Origin: an uncultured Planctomycetaceae bacterium
Lineage (GTDB): Bacteria; Planctomycetota; Planctomycetia; Pirellulales; Thermoguttaceae
Direction of reading: 5' to 3'
Length of the DNA: 64,000 nt
Assembly: GCA_946408825.1 (NCBI GenBank)
Contig: CAMJTU010000001.1
Location: 186,001 to 250,000, forward strand
Part shown: positions 18,508 through 27,627 of the stretch, piece after piece
Layout: each line of letters begins with the position of its first letter
Numbering within the stretch: position 1 is the stretch's first letter
The notes under the pieces: generated by a model
The model's input: only the letters and a program-made list of their open reading frames with translations
Database searches by the model: none
Told to the model about the DNA's origin: nothing
Made by a program: the position numbers and the translations under genes

Positions 18508-18550
18508 AAAACGCGAATCGACTTTCAACGGTCGATTCGCGTTTTGCTTT
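18508..18550 (+). terminator. Terminator after cytochrome copy C
   Basis: The 14-base stem AAAACGCGAATCGA (18508-18521) pairs perfectly with 18532-18545 around a 10-base loop, then runs into a T-rich stretch. It has the same stem as the copy B terminator. Confidence 0.85.
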
Positions 18551-18604
18551 AGGGAACAGGCGCGTCAAATTATTTGCGCGCTCCCGTCGTTTGACTCACG
18601 TCGA

Positions 18605-19489
18605 TCACTGATAGACGCGAACATAATCGATTTGGAACTCGGCAGGGCACGTGTCGTCGGCGATTGCGCCGCCCCAAGCGCCGCCAATCGCAGTGTTGAG
18701 GATCATAAAGCAAGGTTTGTCGAAGGGCCACGTTTCGGTCTTCGGTTCTTCTTCGGCGCGTTTAAATTCGAGGACAAGATTGTCGTCGACGAAGGAGAGC
18801 ATTTTGTCCTCTGACCATTCGAACGCGTAGGTATAGAAACGTTCTTCCGGCGCCTGACCTGGTTCGTCGAAACGAATATTCTTGCCCTTGCTGACGACTT
18901 CCCACGACTTGCCGCCTTTGCGCTGCATGTGAACCGTCGCGTGCGCGGTATGAGGGGTATGCCCGACGTATTCCATAATATCGATTTCGCCGCACCGCGC
19001 CCAGCCTTCCTTCTTGATATTGTCGCCCATCATCCAGATCGCGGGCCAGATTCCCTTGCCCTTCGGGAGTTTGGCGCGGACTTCGATTCGTCCATAGAGC
19101 CACGACGCTTTGCCAAGCGATTCGATCGCCGCCGACGTATATTCCGCCGTCTTGCGCCCGTGGTTCTGCGGCTTATCGGCGATATCGTATTCTTCCTTCA
19201 GAGTCCGAATCGTGAGAAGTCCGTCCTTCTGGAAGATGTTTTCAAGGCGACCGTCCGTATAATACTGGGCTTCGTTGTTGCGGATATAGCCGACTTCATA
19301 GCTCCAGAATTCTGGATTCGGCAACCCTTCGCCGTTGAACTCGTCGTTCCATGCGAGCTTGAGTTCGCGTCCGTCGGACGTCTTGACCGTTTTAGGCGCG
19401 GGCGCCTTGAAATCTTCCGCAAGCGCAACGACGTTAGCGGCGACGAAGAGAGCCGCGATGATCGCGGCGCAGAGACCGTATTTTCTCAT
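18605..19489 (-). CDS. Secreted GH16 glycoside hydrolase, laminarinase-like
   Basis: Probable endo-beta-1,3-glucanase or related beta-glucan hydrolase that acts outside the cytoplasm. The 294-residue protein has a Sec signal peptide (about 1-24, ending ALA) followed by one GH16 domain. The catalytic signature E-I-D-I-M-E is intact (nucleophile E168, D170, acid/base E173). Family landmarks around it include YGRIEVRAKLPKGKGIWPAIWMMG and the final FQIDYVRVYQ strand. The ATG at 19489 has an AGGAG about 10 bases upstream; a TTG two codons earlier is less likely. The gene starts 21 bases after the cmk stop and is probably cotranscribed, an odd partner for a secreted enzyme. Specificity within GH16 cannot be fixed. 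Confidence 0.9.
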   Translation of the reverse strand: MRKYGLCAAIIAALFVAANVVALAEDFKAPAPKTVKTSDGRELKLAWNDEFNGEGLPNPEFWSYEVGYIRNNEAQYYTDGRLENIFQKDGLLTIRTLKEEYDIADKPQNHGRKTAEYTSAAIESLGKASWLYGRIEVRAKLPKGKGIWPAIWMMGDNIKKEGWARCGEIDIMEYVGHTPHTAHATVHMQRKGGKSWEVVSKGKNIRFDEPGQAPEERFYTYAFEWSEDKMLSFVDDNLVLEFKRAEEEPKTETWPFDKPCFMILNTAIGGAWGGAIADDTCPAEFQIDYVRVYQ

Positions 19490-19510
19490 TGTCAAGTTTC
19501 TCCTCTTGAT

Positions 19511-20212
19511 TTAGGAATGGCGCCGCGACTCCTCGGGGGATCGGGCGTTAAAGATCGTCAAACGACTTCGAACGATTCGCTCCATCTCGCCGACGACCTC
19601 TTGAATGGACATGCCGTCGGACAGGATGCGGACGGCGTCTTCCGGTTCGCGCAACGGACCGACGTCGCGTTCGGAATCGCCGCGGTCGCGATCGATAATC
19701 TGACGTAAGATTTCATTGAAGTCGGCGGTCTCGCCGCGCGCTTCGAGTTCGCCAAGACGACGCCTCGCGCGTTCCTCAGGCGTGGCGGTGAGATAGAATT
19801 TGCAACGCGCGTCGGGGAAAACGACCGTTCCTTGGTCGCGTCCTTCTGTTATAATCGGTTTCGACATGCCGATGCGACGCTGTTGTTCAACCAAGTTCTC
19901 TCGAACCGACGGCGCGTTCGCGGGATAGCGGACGTTGAGGGAGACCTCGTTCGCGCGAACCGCGTCGGTCACGTCTTCTCCGTCCATGAACGTCCGTCCG
20001 TCGTTCGATTCCAGCCGCGTTCGGCGCGTCAATTCGGCGAGCGCGGACTCGTCGTGCAGATCGACGCCTTCGCGCAGCGCCTTGAGCGCGATCGCGCGGT
20101 ACATCGCGCCCGTATTCAGATATTCAAGCTCCAGCCGATCTGCAAGCGCGCGCGTTACGACGCTTTTACCCGCGCCCGCCGGACCGTCTATCGTGACGAC
20201 GTCGATCGCCAT
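19511..20212 (-). CDS. cmk: Cytidylate kinase
   Basis: Phosphorylates CMP and dCMP to diphosphates in the cytoplasm. The 233-residue protein opens with VVTIDGPAGAGKSVVTRALA, the P-loop of CMP kinase, followed by YLNTGAMYRAIAL (substrate site), ITEGRDQGTVVFPDA, and the RARRRLGEL lid region. Length is normal. It begins 133 bases after the DUF445 gene. That gap contains a TACAAT (20276-20281 on the minus strand) without a clear -35 box. Confidence 0.93.
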   Translation of the reverse strand: MAIDVVTIDGPAGAGKSVVTRALADRLELEYLNTGAMYRAIALKALREGVDLHDESALAELTRRTRLESNDGRTFMDGEDVTDAVRANEVSLNVRYPANAPSVRENLVEQQRRIGMSKPIITEGRDQGTVVFPDARCKFYLTATPEERARRRLGELEARGETADFNEILRQIIDRDRGDSERDVGPLREPEDAVRILSDGMSIQEVVGEMERIVRSRLTIFNARSPEESRRHS

Positions 20213-20345
20213 TGTTCGCTCCTGTTCTAACGTTAACGCGTCGGAGACGTCCCTCTGACGTCGCGACGACTATCGCATTGTACCCCGAACGGCGTCGTTT
20301 TTCTAGTTTCTCAAGCCTCGACGCGATCGTTTTTTGAGGAAAGGC

Positions 20346-21626
20346 TCAGAATCGCGCGAGAAGTTGCGACAGTCCGACGAGGGCGCCCAAAAAGTACCCG
20401 AGAACCTGAATCGCGCCGAGATGCTCCGCCGTTACGTCGCCCACCATCTGATGGAAGTCTTTCATATTCTGACCGTTGATCGAGTCGACGACGATTTGAC
20501 GCATGTTGATTTCTTCGAGAAAGACAGGCGTTTTTTCGCGGACAAACGCCTCGATATGCGTTTGGGCGTTCGGCAGAAATTGTCCGTCGATCCAGTTTCT
20601 GACAATATCGGAAAAGAGAAAATCCTGGATCGTTTTCGGGAGATCCTCGGTCAGATACCCCCGGAGATAGTTTTCGAATTTTTTTCGCGCCTCGTCGAGA
20701 AACGCGTCGACCCTTTCGAGCGATTCTTCCGATTTCAGCCATTCGCGGAACCGCTCTGCCATTTGAAGAACGGATTGTTTGACCAGTTCCTCCGTCTTCG
20801 GCTCGTCAAGGCGCAGACATATCGTCTCTTGAACGCTTGACCAATCGATCAGCGCTACGACGCCGTTGGAGATCGTGTCCGCGAACAGCGTGAAAAACGT
20901 CTTTTCTTCAATATAACGGCGAATATAGTCGGCGAGCATGATTTTTAACTCGTCGGTCAGTTGCGGCGCGGCGCTCCGGACTCCCGCCGCAATTTGTTTG
21001 GCGAGAAAGGCTTGAATTTCGGGATCGTTCAAGCGTTCCGCGACCTGTTGATCCCAGAATTCGTTGAGCTTTTCGGGAGTCGCGTTCCTCCGAACAAATT
21101 CGACAATTTTCGCTTCAACGACGGGCGAGATTACAGCCGTAATTTCGTCGCGGTATTTTCGAATCAACTCGGCAGATCGATCGGCGATTCCCTTTTTCGC
21201 GTCGTCCTGACGGAGATAGCTCGCGACCGCTACGACGACGCGTTCGGCGATCTCGTCGGGGTTCAGAAGCTGCGTCGTGATCTTTTCCGCGGCTTTTTCC
21301 GCAATTTTCGCTTTGTTGCGCGGCACGAGCCCTTGAGGCCACGGCAGAAGCCAACTGATTCGTTCATAAGGCTTGAAAAGCATTTCGATTGCGAGCCAGT
21401 TGGTAAGAAAACCGACGGCGGCGGCGAGCGCGACTCGTAGCGTCCCGCTCGCGCCCTCGGAAAGCGTTAGACCGAAACGTCTGCCGCCGACGTAGACTGC
21501 CAGCGCGACGAACGACGCCCAGCTCGCGTAGAAACAGAAAAGCTCCAGCGCCGCGAAAACGCGCGTCCCGCTTGGCGCCTTACGATCAACGACGATCTCT
21601 ATTCGTTTTCGCGTTCCTGAAAACAT
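20346..21626 (-). CDS. DUF445 family membrane protein
   Basis: 426 residues of the DUF445 family (function unknown). The N-terminal part has two hydrophobic segments (about 24-45 and 60-78), the second running into the family signature VGFLTNWLAIEMLFKPYE. Then comes LVPRNKAKIAEKAAEKITTQLLNPDEIAERV. The middle is a long, charged, probably helical domain with repeated short helices. A final hydrophobic helix near 397-422 anchors the C-terminus. The topology suggests that most of the protein lies on one side of the inner membrane. Its own promoter is at 21662-21690. Confidence 0.8.
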   Translation of the reverse strand: MFSGTRKRIEIVVDRKAPSGTRVFAALELFCFYASWASFVALAVYVGGRRFGLTLSEGASGTLRVALAAAVGFLTNWLAIEMLFKPYERISWLLPWPQGLVPRNKAKIAEKAAEKITTQLLNPDEIAERVVVAVASYLRQDDAKKGIADRSAELIRKYRDEITAVISPVVEAKIVEFVRRNATPEKLNEFWDQQVAERLNDPEIQAFLAKQIAAGVRSAAPQLTDELKIMLADYIRRYIEEKTFFTLFADTISNGVVALIDWSSVQETICLRLDEPKTEELVKQSVLQMAERFREWLKSEESLERVDAFLDEARKKFENYLRGYLTEDLPKTIQDFLFSDIVRNWIDGQFLPNAQTHIEAFVREKTPVFLEEINMRQIVVDSINGQNMKDFHQMVGDVTAEHLGAIQVLGYFLGALVGLSQLLARF

Positions 21627-21661
21627 GCGACTCGCCTCCTATATTTCGCAATCGTCGAGAG

Positions 21662-21690
21662 ATTATACTCCATGAATCGGTTTTTGTCTC
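21662..21690 (-). promoter_or_regulatory. Promoter for the DUF445 gene
   Basis: Minus-strand TATAAT (21662-21667), 17 bases, GAGACA (21685-21690), 36 bases upstream of the start at 21626. It lies in the 457-base divergent gap 21627-22083, which also holds the promoter at 21974 and an AT-richer stretch (21700-21790) with repeated GATTAAAC words. Confidence 0.6.
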
Positions 21691-21973
21691 TTTCGCGCCA
21701 TAAGATTAAACGCCGTTTTAAGGAAATTAAACGGTCCGAGAACCGGCTTAAGATTAAACTGTTCCTAATAGCGTTCAATTTATTACGAAAAGCCGCCGCT
21801 GCAACGCGGGACCATGGCGGACGCGATATCTGCTCCCCGTGAAAAAAGGAAGACGTGAGCGTGGAACGTCGTCCAGAAGGAAGAAAAACGTCTCAAGAAC
21901 ACGATTGAATGGATTGGGACAGCCTGTTTTCGTTAAACGACCGTCGCCGTCGAGGAACGATTCTTCTTGACCG

Positions 21974-22002
21974 TTGAAGCGCGACTGCGTCTCGACTATA
22001 AT
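21974..22002 (+). promoter_or_regulatory. Promoter for the tri-heme protein gene
   Basis: TTGAAG (21974-21979), 17 bases, TATAAT (21997-22002). Transcription would start near 22009. That excludes an upstream TTG at 21967 as the start codon and supports ATG 22084. Confidence 0.7.
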
Positions 22003-22083
22003 TTCTTGAGCGGCGAGCGTTTTTCAATCGTTTTAGACGTTTCGACGCGTCCTTGCGAACGTTCCTCTTTGACGGTGAAAAGA

Positions 22084-24726
22084 ATGACTTCACGTTTGAT
22101 CATATTCGCGACGACAATCGGTTTGCTTTCGGCGGCCCTTTTTCCCACGTTTAGCGAGGAAACAGCGGACACGCCGAGTTCCGCGCCTTCTTTTGAAGAG
22201 ACGTTGCAAGATTTTCAAGCCGCTGGACTTCCGGACGAAATTCTTTTCGCCGTCCGCAAGCCGAGCCTCGATCCGCATTGGTACGGCAACATCGGATACT
22301 ACTCTTTCGACGAGAACCGCCCGACCTTTCCAATCGGAAGCGGCGGCGCGCTAAAGGTTTATAACCTAAAGACGAAAGAAACTCGAACCGTTTTTGAGGA
22401 CCCCAAGGGAAATATTCGCGACCCTCAACTGCATTACGACGGCGAAAGGATCGTCTTCTCCTACCTGCCCGAAGGCGCCCGGCATTATTCCCTTTACGAG
22501 ATTCGACTCGACGGGACGAACCTTCGGCGTTTAACCGGTTGGGAAAAGGAGCGCGAAGAGCCGGGCGGGGAAGATAAATACGGGGCGCGAACCGACGGCT
22601 GGGACGATATTGAACCGTCGTATCTGCCCGACGATTCGATTGTTTTCTGTTCTTCCCGCGTCAATCGCTACGTGCAATGCTGGGCGACGCAGGTCGCGAC
22701 GGTTCACCGCTGCGACGCGAACGGTTCCAACGTCCGGGAACTTTCGTGCAACGTCGAGCACGACAACACGCCGTGGCCGCTCTCCAACGGGCAGATCGCC
22801 TATATGCGCTGGGAATACGTCGACCGCAACCACCTGACGTTCCACCACCTGTGGACGATGAATCCCGACGGGACGAAACAGATGGTCTACTACGGAAACC
22901 AGAAGCCCGGCGGCGTCTTTCTGGACGTTAAGCCCGTCCCCGATTCCTCCAAGACGGTCGCGATCTTTTCGCCCGGGCACGGAATGAAAGAGCATTACGG
23001 TCGAATCGCGCTCTTTTCGCCCCTCTACGGTCCCGACGCGCCCGAAGGCGTCGAGTTTGTTACGGAGAAAAACGATTTTACGGATCCGTGGGCGTTCTCC
23101 GAAGAGCATTTTCTCGCCGCGTCGCGTCAGAAAATCGTCCTCGTCGACGGCGAGGGTAGGGCGACGACGGTCTACGAACTGCCGAAAGAAGAGACGGACG
23201 CCGGATTCTGGATCGGCGAGCCGCGCCCCGTTATGACGCGAACGCGCGAGCCGATCATCGCGGATCAGACGAATCCGAAAGAACTGACGGGAACCTTTGC
23301 GCTGAGCAACGTCTATCGCGGTCGGAAAATGGGCGGACTCAAACCGGGAACGGTCAAAGAACTGCTCGTCTACGAGGTTTTGCCGAAGCCGATCAATTAC
23401 TCGGGCGCGATGTCGGAAATCTCGAGCGGCGGCGCGTTTGCGGTCGAACGATTGCTGGGGCGCGTTCCCGTCTCCGAGGACGGATCCGCGTATTTCAACG
23501 CGCCCGCGCTACGCTCCCTCTTCTTCGTCGCGCTCGACGAAAACGGACGGTGCGTTAAGAGAATGCACTCCTTTACGTCGGTCATGCCAGGCGAGAAGAA
23601 CAGTTGCATCGGGTGCCATGAAGACCGAAGCGAGGCGCCGACTCAGGACGACGGAATCCGGCTCGCCCAACTGACGCGATATTCCAAGCCTGTCGATCTG
23701 GAACCCGTCGAGGGCGTTCCCGATATTATCGACTACATGCGCGACGTTCAGCCGATTCTCGATAAATATTGTCTCGAGTGCCATAATCCCGACCGCGAGG
23801 AGGGCGGCTTCAATATTTCCGGACATTGGGCGCCGCTCTATACGATCGGATATCAACAGATGTCGTGGCGCGAACTCTTTGGCGACAACCGCGTTATGCT
23901 TCCCTATCCGGAGCATGAGAAGAGCAACTTCGATCCGTATGAAATCGGTTCGGGATCGAGTCGGCTCCTTAAGCTGATCGACGAGAGGCACGGCGGCGTT
24001 CGCATGACGGCGCCGGAACGCAAAATGGTCGCCTTCTGGCTCGACGCGGGCGCGACGTATTCTTCGACGTATTTTTGCAACTCTCACGGGTCGATCGGCT
24101 GTTACGTTCTGAACGTGAACTCCCGCGACGACCGCGATTGGCCGGAGTTAGCGGCGTATCAAGACGTTTTGAAACGCCGCTGCGACGAATGTCACGCGCC
24201 TGACGAAAACTCCATGAAGATCGGCTCCTATGATCTTCCCGCGCAATTTTACGCTCTGTATTATCCGTACTATCTGCGTCAGAACAACATGTTTATCGCG
24301 CGGAGTATGGCGCAGGACGGCGGACGTTTCAACCGACACGTCGTTTTCGATCTCTCCTATCCGGATCAGTCGAAAGTCGCGCGCGCGCCGCTTTCGAAGG
24401 AATCGGGAGGACTTGGCGTCTGCGAGTCGAAATCGGGTCGAAAAATCTTCGTCGATAAGAGCGACCCTGATTACCAGAAAATCGTAGACTACGTCGCGAG
24501 AGGGCGTCGTTATATCTTAGAGGAGAACAACCGCTTCACAATGGTTCTCGACACGCCCAACAACGGCGAAAACTGTCCCAAGAAATTCGTTCCGCGCGCC
24601 GACTACGCCCGTGAACTTAAACGTTACGGCGTCCTGCCCGCCGACTGGAATCCCGCGAGTCCTCTCGACCCCTACGAGACCGACCGTAAATACTGGGAAT
24701 CGCTCCAATATCGCGTCCCCCGGTAA
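22084..24726 (+). CDS. Secreted tri-heme protein related to hydrazine synthase alpha (diverged)
   Basis: 880 residues. Start ATG 22084 gives a Sec signal peptide (MTSRLIIFATTIGLLSAALF) and fits the promoter at 21974. A PD40-like propeller follows (e.g. DPQLHYDGERIVFSYLPEG, DDIEPSYLPDDSIVFCSSR). A hydrazine-synthase-alpha-like domain holds CIGCH (C508-H512). Two more heme motifs are CLECH (C563-H567) and CDECH (C700-H704). It shares the order of domains with the tandem three but lacks the discoidin-like C-terminus and has one extra heme. It converges on panC. Location is periplasmic or outer surface by inference; substrate unknown. Confidence 0.75.
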   Translation: MTSRLIIFATTIGLLSAALFPTFSEETADTPSSAPSFEETLQDFQAAGLPDEILFAVRKPSLDPHWYGNIGYYSFDENRPTFPIGSGGALKVYNLKTKETRTVFEDPKGNIRDPQLHYDGERIVFSYLPEGARHYSLYEIRLDGTNLRRLTGWEKEREEPGGEDKYGARTDGWDDIEPSYLPDDSIVFCSSRVNRYVQCWATQVATVHRCDANGSNVRELSCNVEHDNTPWPLSNGQIAYMRWEYVDRNHLTFHHLWTMNPDGTKQMVYYGNQKPGGVFLDVKPVPDSSKTVAIFSPGHGMKEHYGRIALFSPLYGPDAPEGVEFVTEKNDFTDPWAFSEEHFLAASRQKIVLVDGEGRATTVYELPKEETDAGFWIGEPRPVMTRTREPIIADQTNPKELTGTFALSNVYRGRKMGGLKPGTVKELLVYEVLPKPINYSGAMSEISSGGAFAVERLLGRVPVSEDGSAYFNAPALRSLFFVALDENGRCVKRMHSFTSVMPGEKNSCIGCHEDRSEAPTQDDGIRLAQLTRYSKPVDLEPVEGVPDIIDYMRDVQPILDKYCLECHNPDREEGGFNISGHWAPLYTIGYQQMSWRELFGDNRVMLPYPEHEKSNFDPYEIGSGSSRLLKLIDERHGGVRMTAPERKMVAFWLDAGATYSSTYFCNSHGSIGCYVLNVNSRDDRDWPELAAYQDVLKRRCDECHAPDENSMKIGSYDLPAQFYALYYPYYLRQNNMFIARSMAQDGGRFNRHVVFDLSYPDQSKVARAPLSKESGGLGVCESKSGRKIFVDKSDPDYQKIVDYVARGRRYILEENNRFTMVLDTPNNGENCPKKFVPRADYARELKRYGVLPADWNPASPLDPYETDRKYWESLQYRVPR

Positions 24727-24763
24727 CGACGGCGCGTCTCCGTTTGGGAGTCAAATATAAAAC

Positions 24764-24800
24764 AACGCGCGTCCCGAGAAATCGAGACGCGCGTTTTAAT
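24764..24800. terminator. Bidirectional terminator between convergent genes
   Basis: AACGCGCGTC (24764-24773) pairs perfectly with 24786-24795. A-rich and T-rich flanks allow use from both sides, by the tri-heme gene (plus) and panC (minus). Confidence 0.8.
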
Positions 24801-24833
24801 TTAAGAACGATTTTTCTATTCGTAGCGTTTCTT

Positions 24834-25709
24834 TCACTTCCGTTCGATAAGTCGGTTGTCGATGAGTCGGGTTTCGCCGACGCGGACGGCGAGAAGGACG
24901 GCGACGTTGCCGGAAATGCGTTCCATTTCGAGGAGCGACTTCGGGTCGCCGATATGCATATAGTCGATTTTCGCGTCCTTTGCCTCTTCAATGATTTTTC
25001 GCATCGCGTCGTAGACGACCGCCGATTCGCGTTCGCCGCCTTTTATGAGTTCTTCCGCTTTGTCGAGCGCTTTGTTGAGGACGAGAGACTCTTTTCGTTC
25101 TTCGTCGGAAAGATAACGGTTGCGAGAACTCATCGCGAGACCGTCGCGTTCGCGAATGATCGGCAACATTTCGATTTCAATCGGGACGTTCAGGTCTTCG
25201 ACCATCTTTTTAACGACCTGAACCTGCTGGTAGTCCTTCTGACCGAAATAGGCGACGTCGGCGCGAGTTATGTTAAAGAGCTTGAGAACGACGAGACATA
25301 CGCCGTCAAAGTGCGTCGGACGGAAACGACCTTCTAAGAGCTGCGAAACCCCGCCGACGCGTACAGACGCGTCGAAACCTCGAGGATACATCGCGTTGGC
25401 GGAAGGCGCGAAGATGAAGTCGGTTCCGATTTTTGAGAGGAGGTCGATATCGGCGTCGAGCGTTCGCGGATACTTGTCGAAGTCCTCGTTGGGCGCAAAT
25501 TGCGTCGGGTTCACGAAGTCGGAAACAATCGTGACGTCGCATTCGTTCTTTGCGGCGATTGCAAGACTGAGATGCCCAAGATGGAGCGCGCCCATCGTGG
25601 GGACGAGCCCGATTCGCTTGCCTTGACGACGAAGCGCGTCGACGCGTTCGCTCATTTCGTGAGGATCGACGACCAGATACGGTTTAAGTTCTTCTTCTGC
25701 CGACGTCAT
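24834..25709 (-). CDS. panC: Pantothenate synthetase
   Basis: Joins pantoate and beta-alanine with ATP to make pantothenate, the coenzyme A precursor. The 291-residue protein has the ATP site PTMGALHLGH (37-46, HLGH motif), FVNPTQFAPNEDFDKYPRT, the second ATP motif YFGQKDYQQ and the MSSRN loop. Length is normal. It follows ruvB by 59 bases and closes the dapA-ruvA-ruvB-panC run. No panB or panD is seen. Confidence 0.95.
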   Translation of the reverse strand: MTSAEEELKPYLVVDPHEMSERVDALRRQGKRIGLVPTMGALHLGHLSLAIAAKNECDVTIVSDFVNPTQFAPNEDFDKYPRTLDADIDLLSKIGTDFIFAPSANAMYPRGFDASVRVGGVSQLLEGRFRPTHFDGVCLVVLKLFNITRADVAYFGQKDYQQVQVVKKMVEDLNVPIEIEMLPIIRERDGLAMSSRNRYLSDEERKESLVLNKALDKAEELIKGGERESAVVYDAMRKIIEEAKDAKIDYMHIGDPKSLLEMERISGNVAVLLAVRVGETRLIDNRLIERK

Positions 25710-25768
25710 AAATTAACGCTCCCTGCGCCGACCTGCGCCGACGCTAAATAGAATCGCATTGTTTACGT

Positions 25769-26878
25769 TTAAAAATTGAAAAGCGAGGGCTTGTCGTCGC
25801 GCCCGCTTGAGCCAAACTCTATTGGATCGACTTCGATCCCGAGTATCTGTAATCCGCGCGCCGTGAGTCTGCGCCCTCGAGGCGTGCGCACGAGCAGTTC
25901 GCTGCGCAGAAGAAACGGTTCGACCTCGTCTTCGAGGGAGTCTGGCGCGACGCTCATCGTATGCGCGACCGCCTCGACGCCGACCGGCCCGCCTTGGAAG
26001 ACGCGCCAGATCGTTTCAAGATATCGGCGGTCTTGACCGTCGAGACCGTTTTCGTCGATCCCTTGCATTTTCAGCGCGTCGCGCGCCACTTCGCTGGTTA
26101 CGACCCCGTCTGCTTTCGCGTCGGCGTAATCGCGCACCCAGCGCAAACGATTGTTGGCAAGTCTCGGGGTGCCGCGACTTCGAGACGCGATTTCATACGC
26201 GGCGTCGTCGTCGAGTTTGGTGTGCAACTTCGCGGCGTTGCGCCGTACGATTTCGGCGAGTTCGTCTTCGCTGTAGAATTCGAGGTGTTCGTGCATTTGG
26301 AACCGATCGCGGAGCGGCGCCGAGATGAGACCGGTGCGCGTCGTCGCGCCGATGAGCGTGAACGGTTTGAGCGGAATATTGAGCGTTCGCGCGTTGACTC
26401 CTTCGCCCATCGTCACGTCGATGCGGAAATCTTCCATCGCCGGATAGAGAAATTCCTCGACCGTTTTCTGCATTCGGTGGATTTCGTCGACGAAGAGAAC
26501 GGAATTCTCCTGCGCGTTCGTTAAATAGGGCACTATATCCTTCGGCGCGCGCATCGTCGCGCCGTTGGCGATCTGAAAATCGACCCCGAGTTCGCGCGGA
26601 ATACAGGTTGCGAACGTCGTCTTGCCAAGTCCCGGGGGCCCGTCGAAAAGAATGTGCCCGAGAGGCTCGCCGCGTTTCTGCGCCGCCTGAACGGCGATTT
26701 CGATACGCTCATAGACGGCGCGTTGACCGACCATGTCGAACATACGCGTCGGGCGAAGCAACGCGTCTTCGTCTGACGGAACGTTGGAGAAAGAATCTAC
26801 GCCGACCGGAAATTGGCGCCGAGGTTCCTCGAAATCGTCGAGAGAATCGTCGCCCGTGATTATTGTTTTTCTAGCCAT
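25769..26878 (-). CDS. ruvB: Holliday junction helicase subunit RuvB
   Basis: Hexameric AAA+ motor that drives branch migration with RuvA. The 369-residue protein has Walker A GPPGLGKTT (80-88), Walker B DEIHR (131-135), the GATTRTGLISAPLRDRF sensor-1/arginine-finger region and a C-terminal winged helix ending GRRLTARG. An N-terminal extension of about 35 residues precedes the RPTRMFDMVGQ start of the conserved core. It lies 45 bases after ruvA. Confidence 0.96.
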   Translation of the reverse strand: MARKTIITGDDSLDDFEEPRRQFPVGVDSFSNVPSDEDALLRPTRMFDMVGQRAVYERIEIAVQAAQKRGEPLGHILFDGPPGLGKTTFATCIPRELGVDFQIANGATMRAPKDIVPYLTNAQENSVLFVDEIHRMQKTVEEFLYPAMEDFRIDVTMGEGVNARTLNIPLKPFTLIGATTRTGLISAPLRDRFQMHEHLEFYSEDELAEIVRRNAAKLHTKLDDDAAYEIASRSRGTPRLANNRLRWVRDYADAKADGVVTSEVARDALKMQGIDENGLDGQDRRYLETIWRVFQGGPVGVEAVAHTMSVAPDSLEDEVEPFLLRSELLVRTPRGRRLTARGLQILGIEVDPIEFGSSGRDDKPSLFNF

Positions 26879-26923
26879 AACCGAAGCCTCAGAACGCGGA
26901 GTCTACGCGTTCTCGATTCTGTG

Positions 26924-27556
26924 TCAACGATTGTTCATGTAGATCGCCTGGATGAGTTCAGACGAATCCTTGAACTTCTTTCGGCTGTTTTCTAAAACGG
27001 AGTCGATCATTCGTCGCGCCTCCGCTTCGCCGTGCCCCAGCGCAAGCAACGCGTCGAACGTTTCCGCCACGAGGTCGGAAACTTGTTCCTCGGCGGCGAG
27101 CGCCGCGTCGTCGGGACGCGCGACCATGAGGGCGAACTTCGACATTTTGCGCCGAAGTTTTGCTACGACGCGCTCGGCGGTCGCGGGGCCGATTCCCGGG
27201 AGTTGAGAGAGCGCCTTAACGTCCTGTTCTTCAATAGCGACCGCAATTTCACGCGCTGGCCGCGTCATCGCGCGAAGCGCCTTCTTCGCGCCGACTCCGT
27301 CGACGCTGCAGAAAATTTCAAAGAACTCGCGCTCGACCTCAGTGAGAAAACCGAGGAGACGCGGCGTTAGGCGCCCCTGCGTCGGATTGCCGTCGATATA
27401 CTCTATCGTGTAAAGAGATATCGTTTGCTGCAGCATGCTCTGAAGCTGGCGGCGCGTAAATTCCGGGATGAGCGTCTCGTATTCAAAAGGAAGGTACTCG
27501 ATGATAGCGCGCTCGTTGTAAAGCGCGACTAACTTGCCGGTAATCTTGACAATCAT
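26924..27556 (-). CDS. ruvA: Holliday junction DNA-binding subunit RuvA
   Basis: Tetrameric protein that grips four-way junctions for RuvB. The 210-residue protein has the N-terminal OB fold (MIVKITGKLV), two helix-hairpin-helix motifs (SVDGVGAKKALRAM and LPGIGPATAERVV), and the C-terminal RuvB-contact domain (DALLALGHGEAEARRMI). It is followed by ruvB. No ruvC is present. Confidence 0.95.
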   Translation of the reverse strand: MIVKITGKLVALYNERAIIEYLPFEYETLIPEFTRRQLQSMLQQTISLYTIEYIDGNPTQGRLTPRLLGFLTEVEREFFEIFCSVDGVGAKKALRAMTRPAREIAVAIEEQDVKALSQLPGIGPATAERVVAKLRRKMSKFALMVARPDDAALAAEEQVSDLVAETFDALLALGHGEAEARRMIDSVLENSRKKFKDSSELIQAIYMNNR

Positions 27557-27627
27557 GGTTGCTTTCTCTCACTCCGTTAAAAGAAAGGGAACGTCCGACA
27601 TATTTATCGGCAAAATTTTAAGCGATC

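Noticed and set aside
21967..22083. Upstream TTG start for the tri-heme protein
   Set aside because: It precedes the promoter at 21974-22002 and would hide the signal peptide that begins at 22084.
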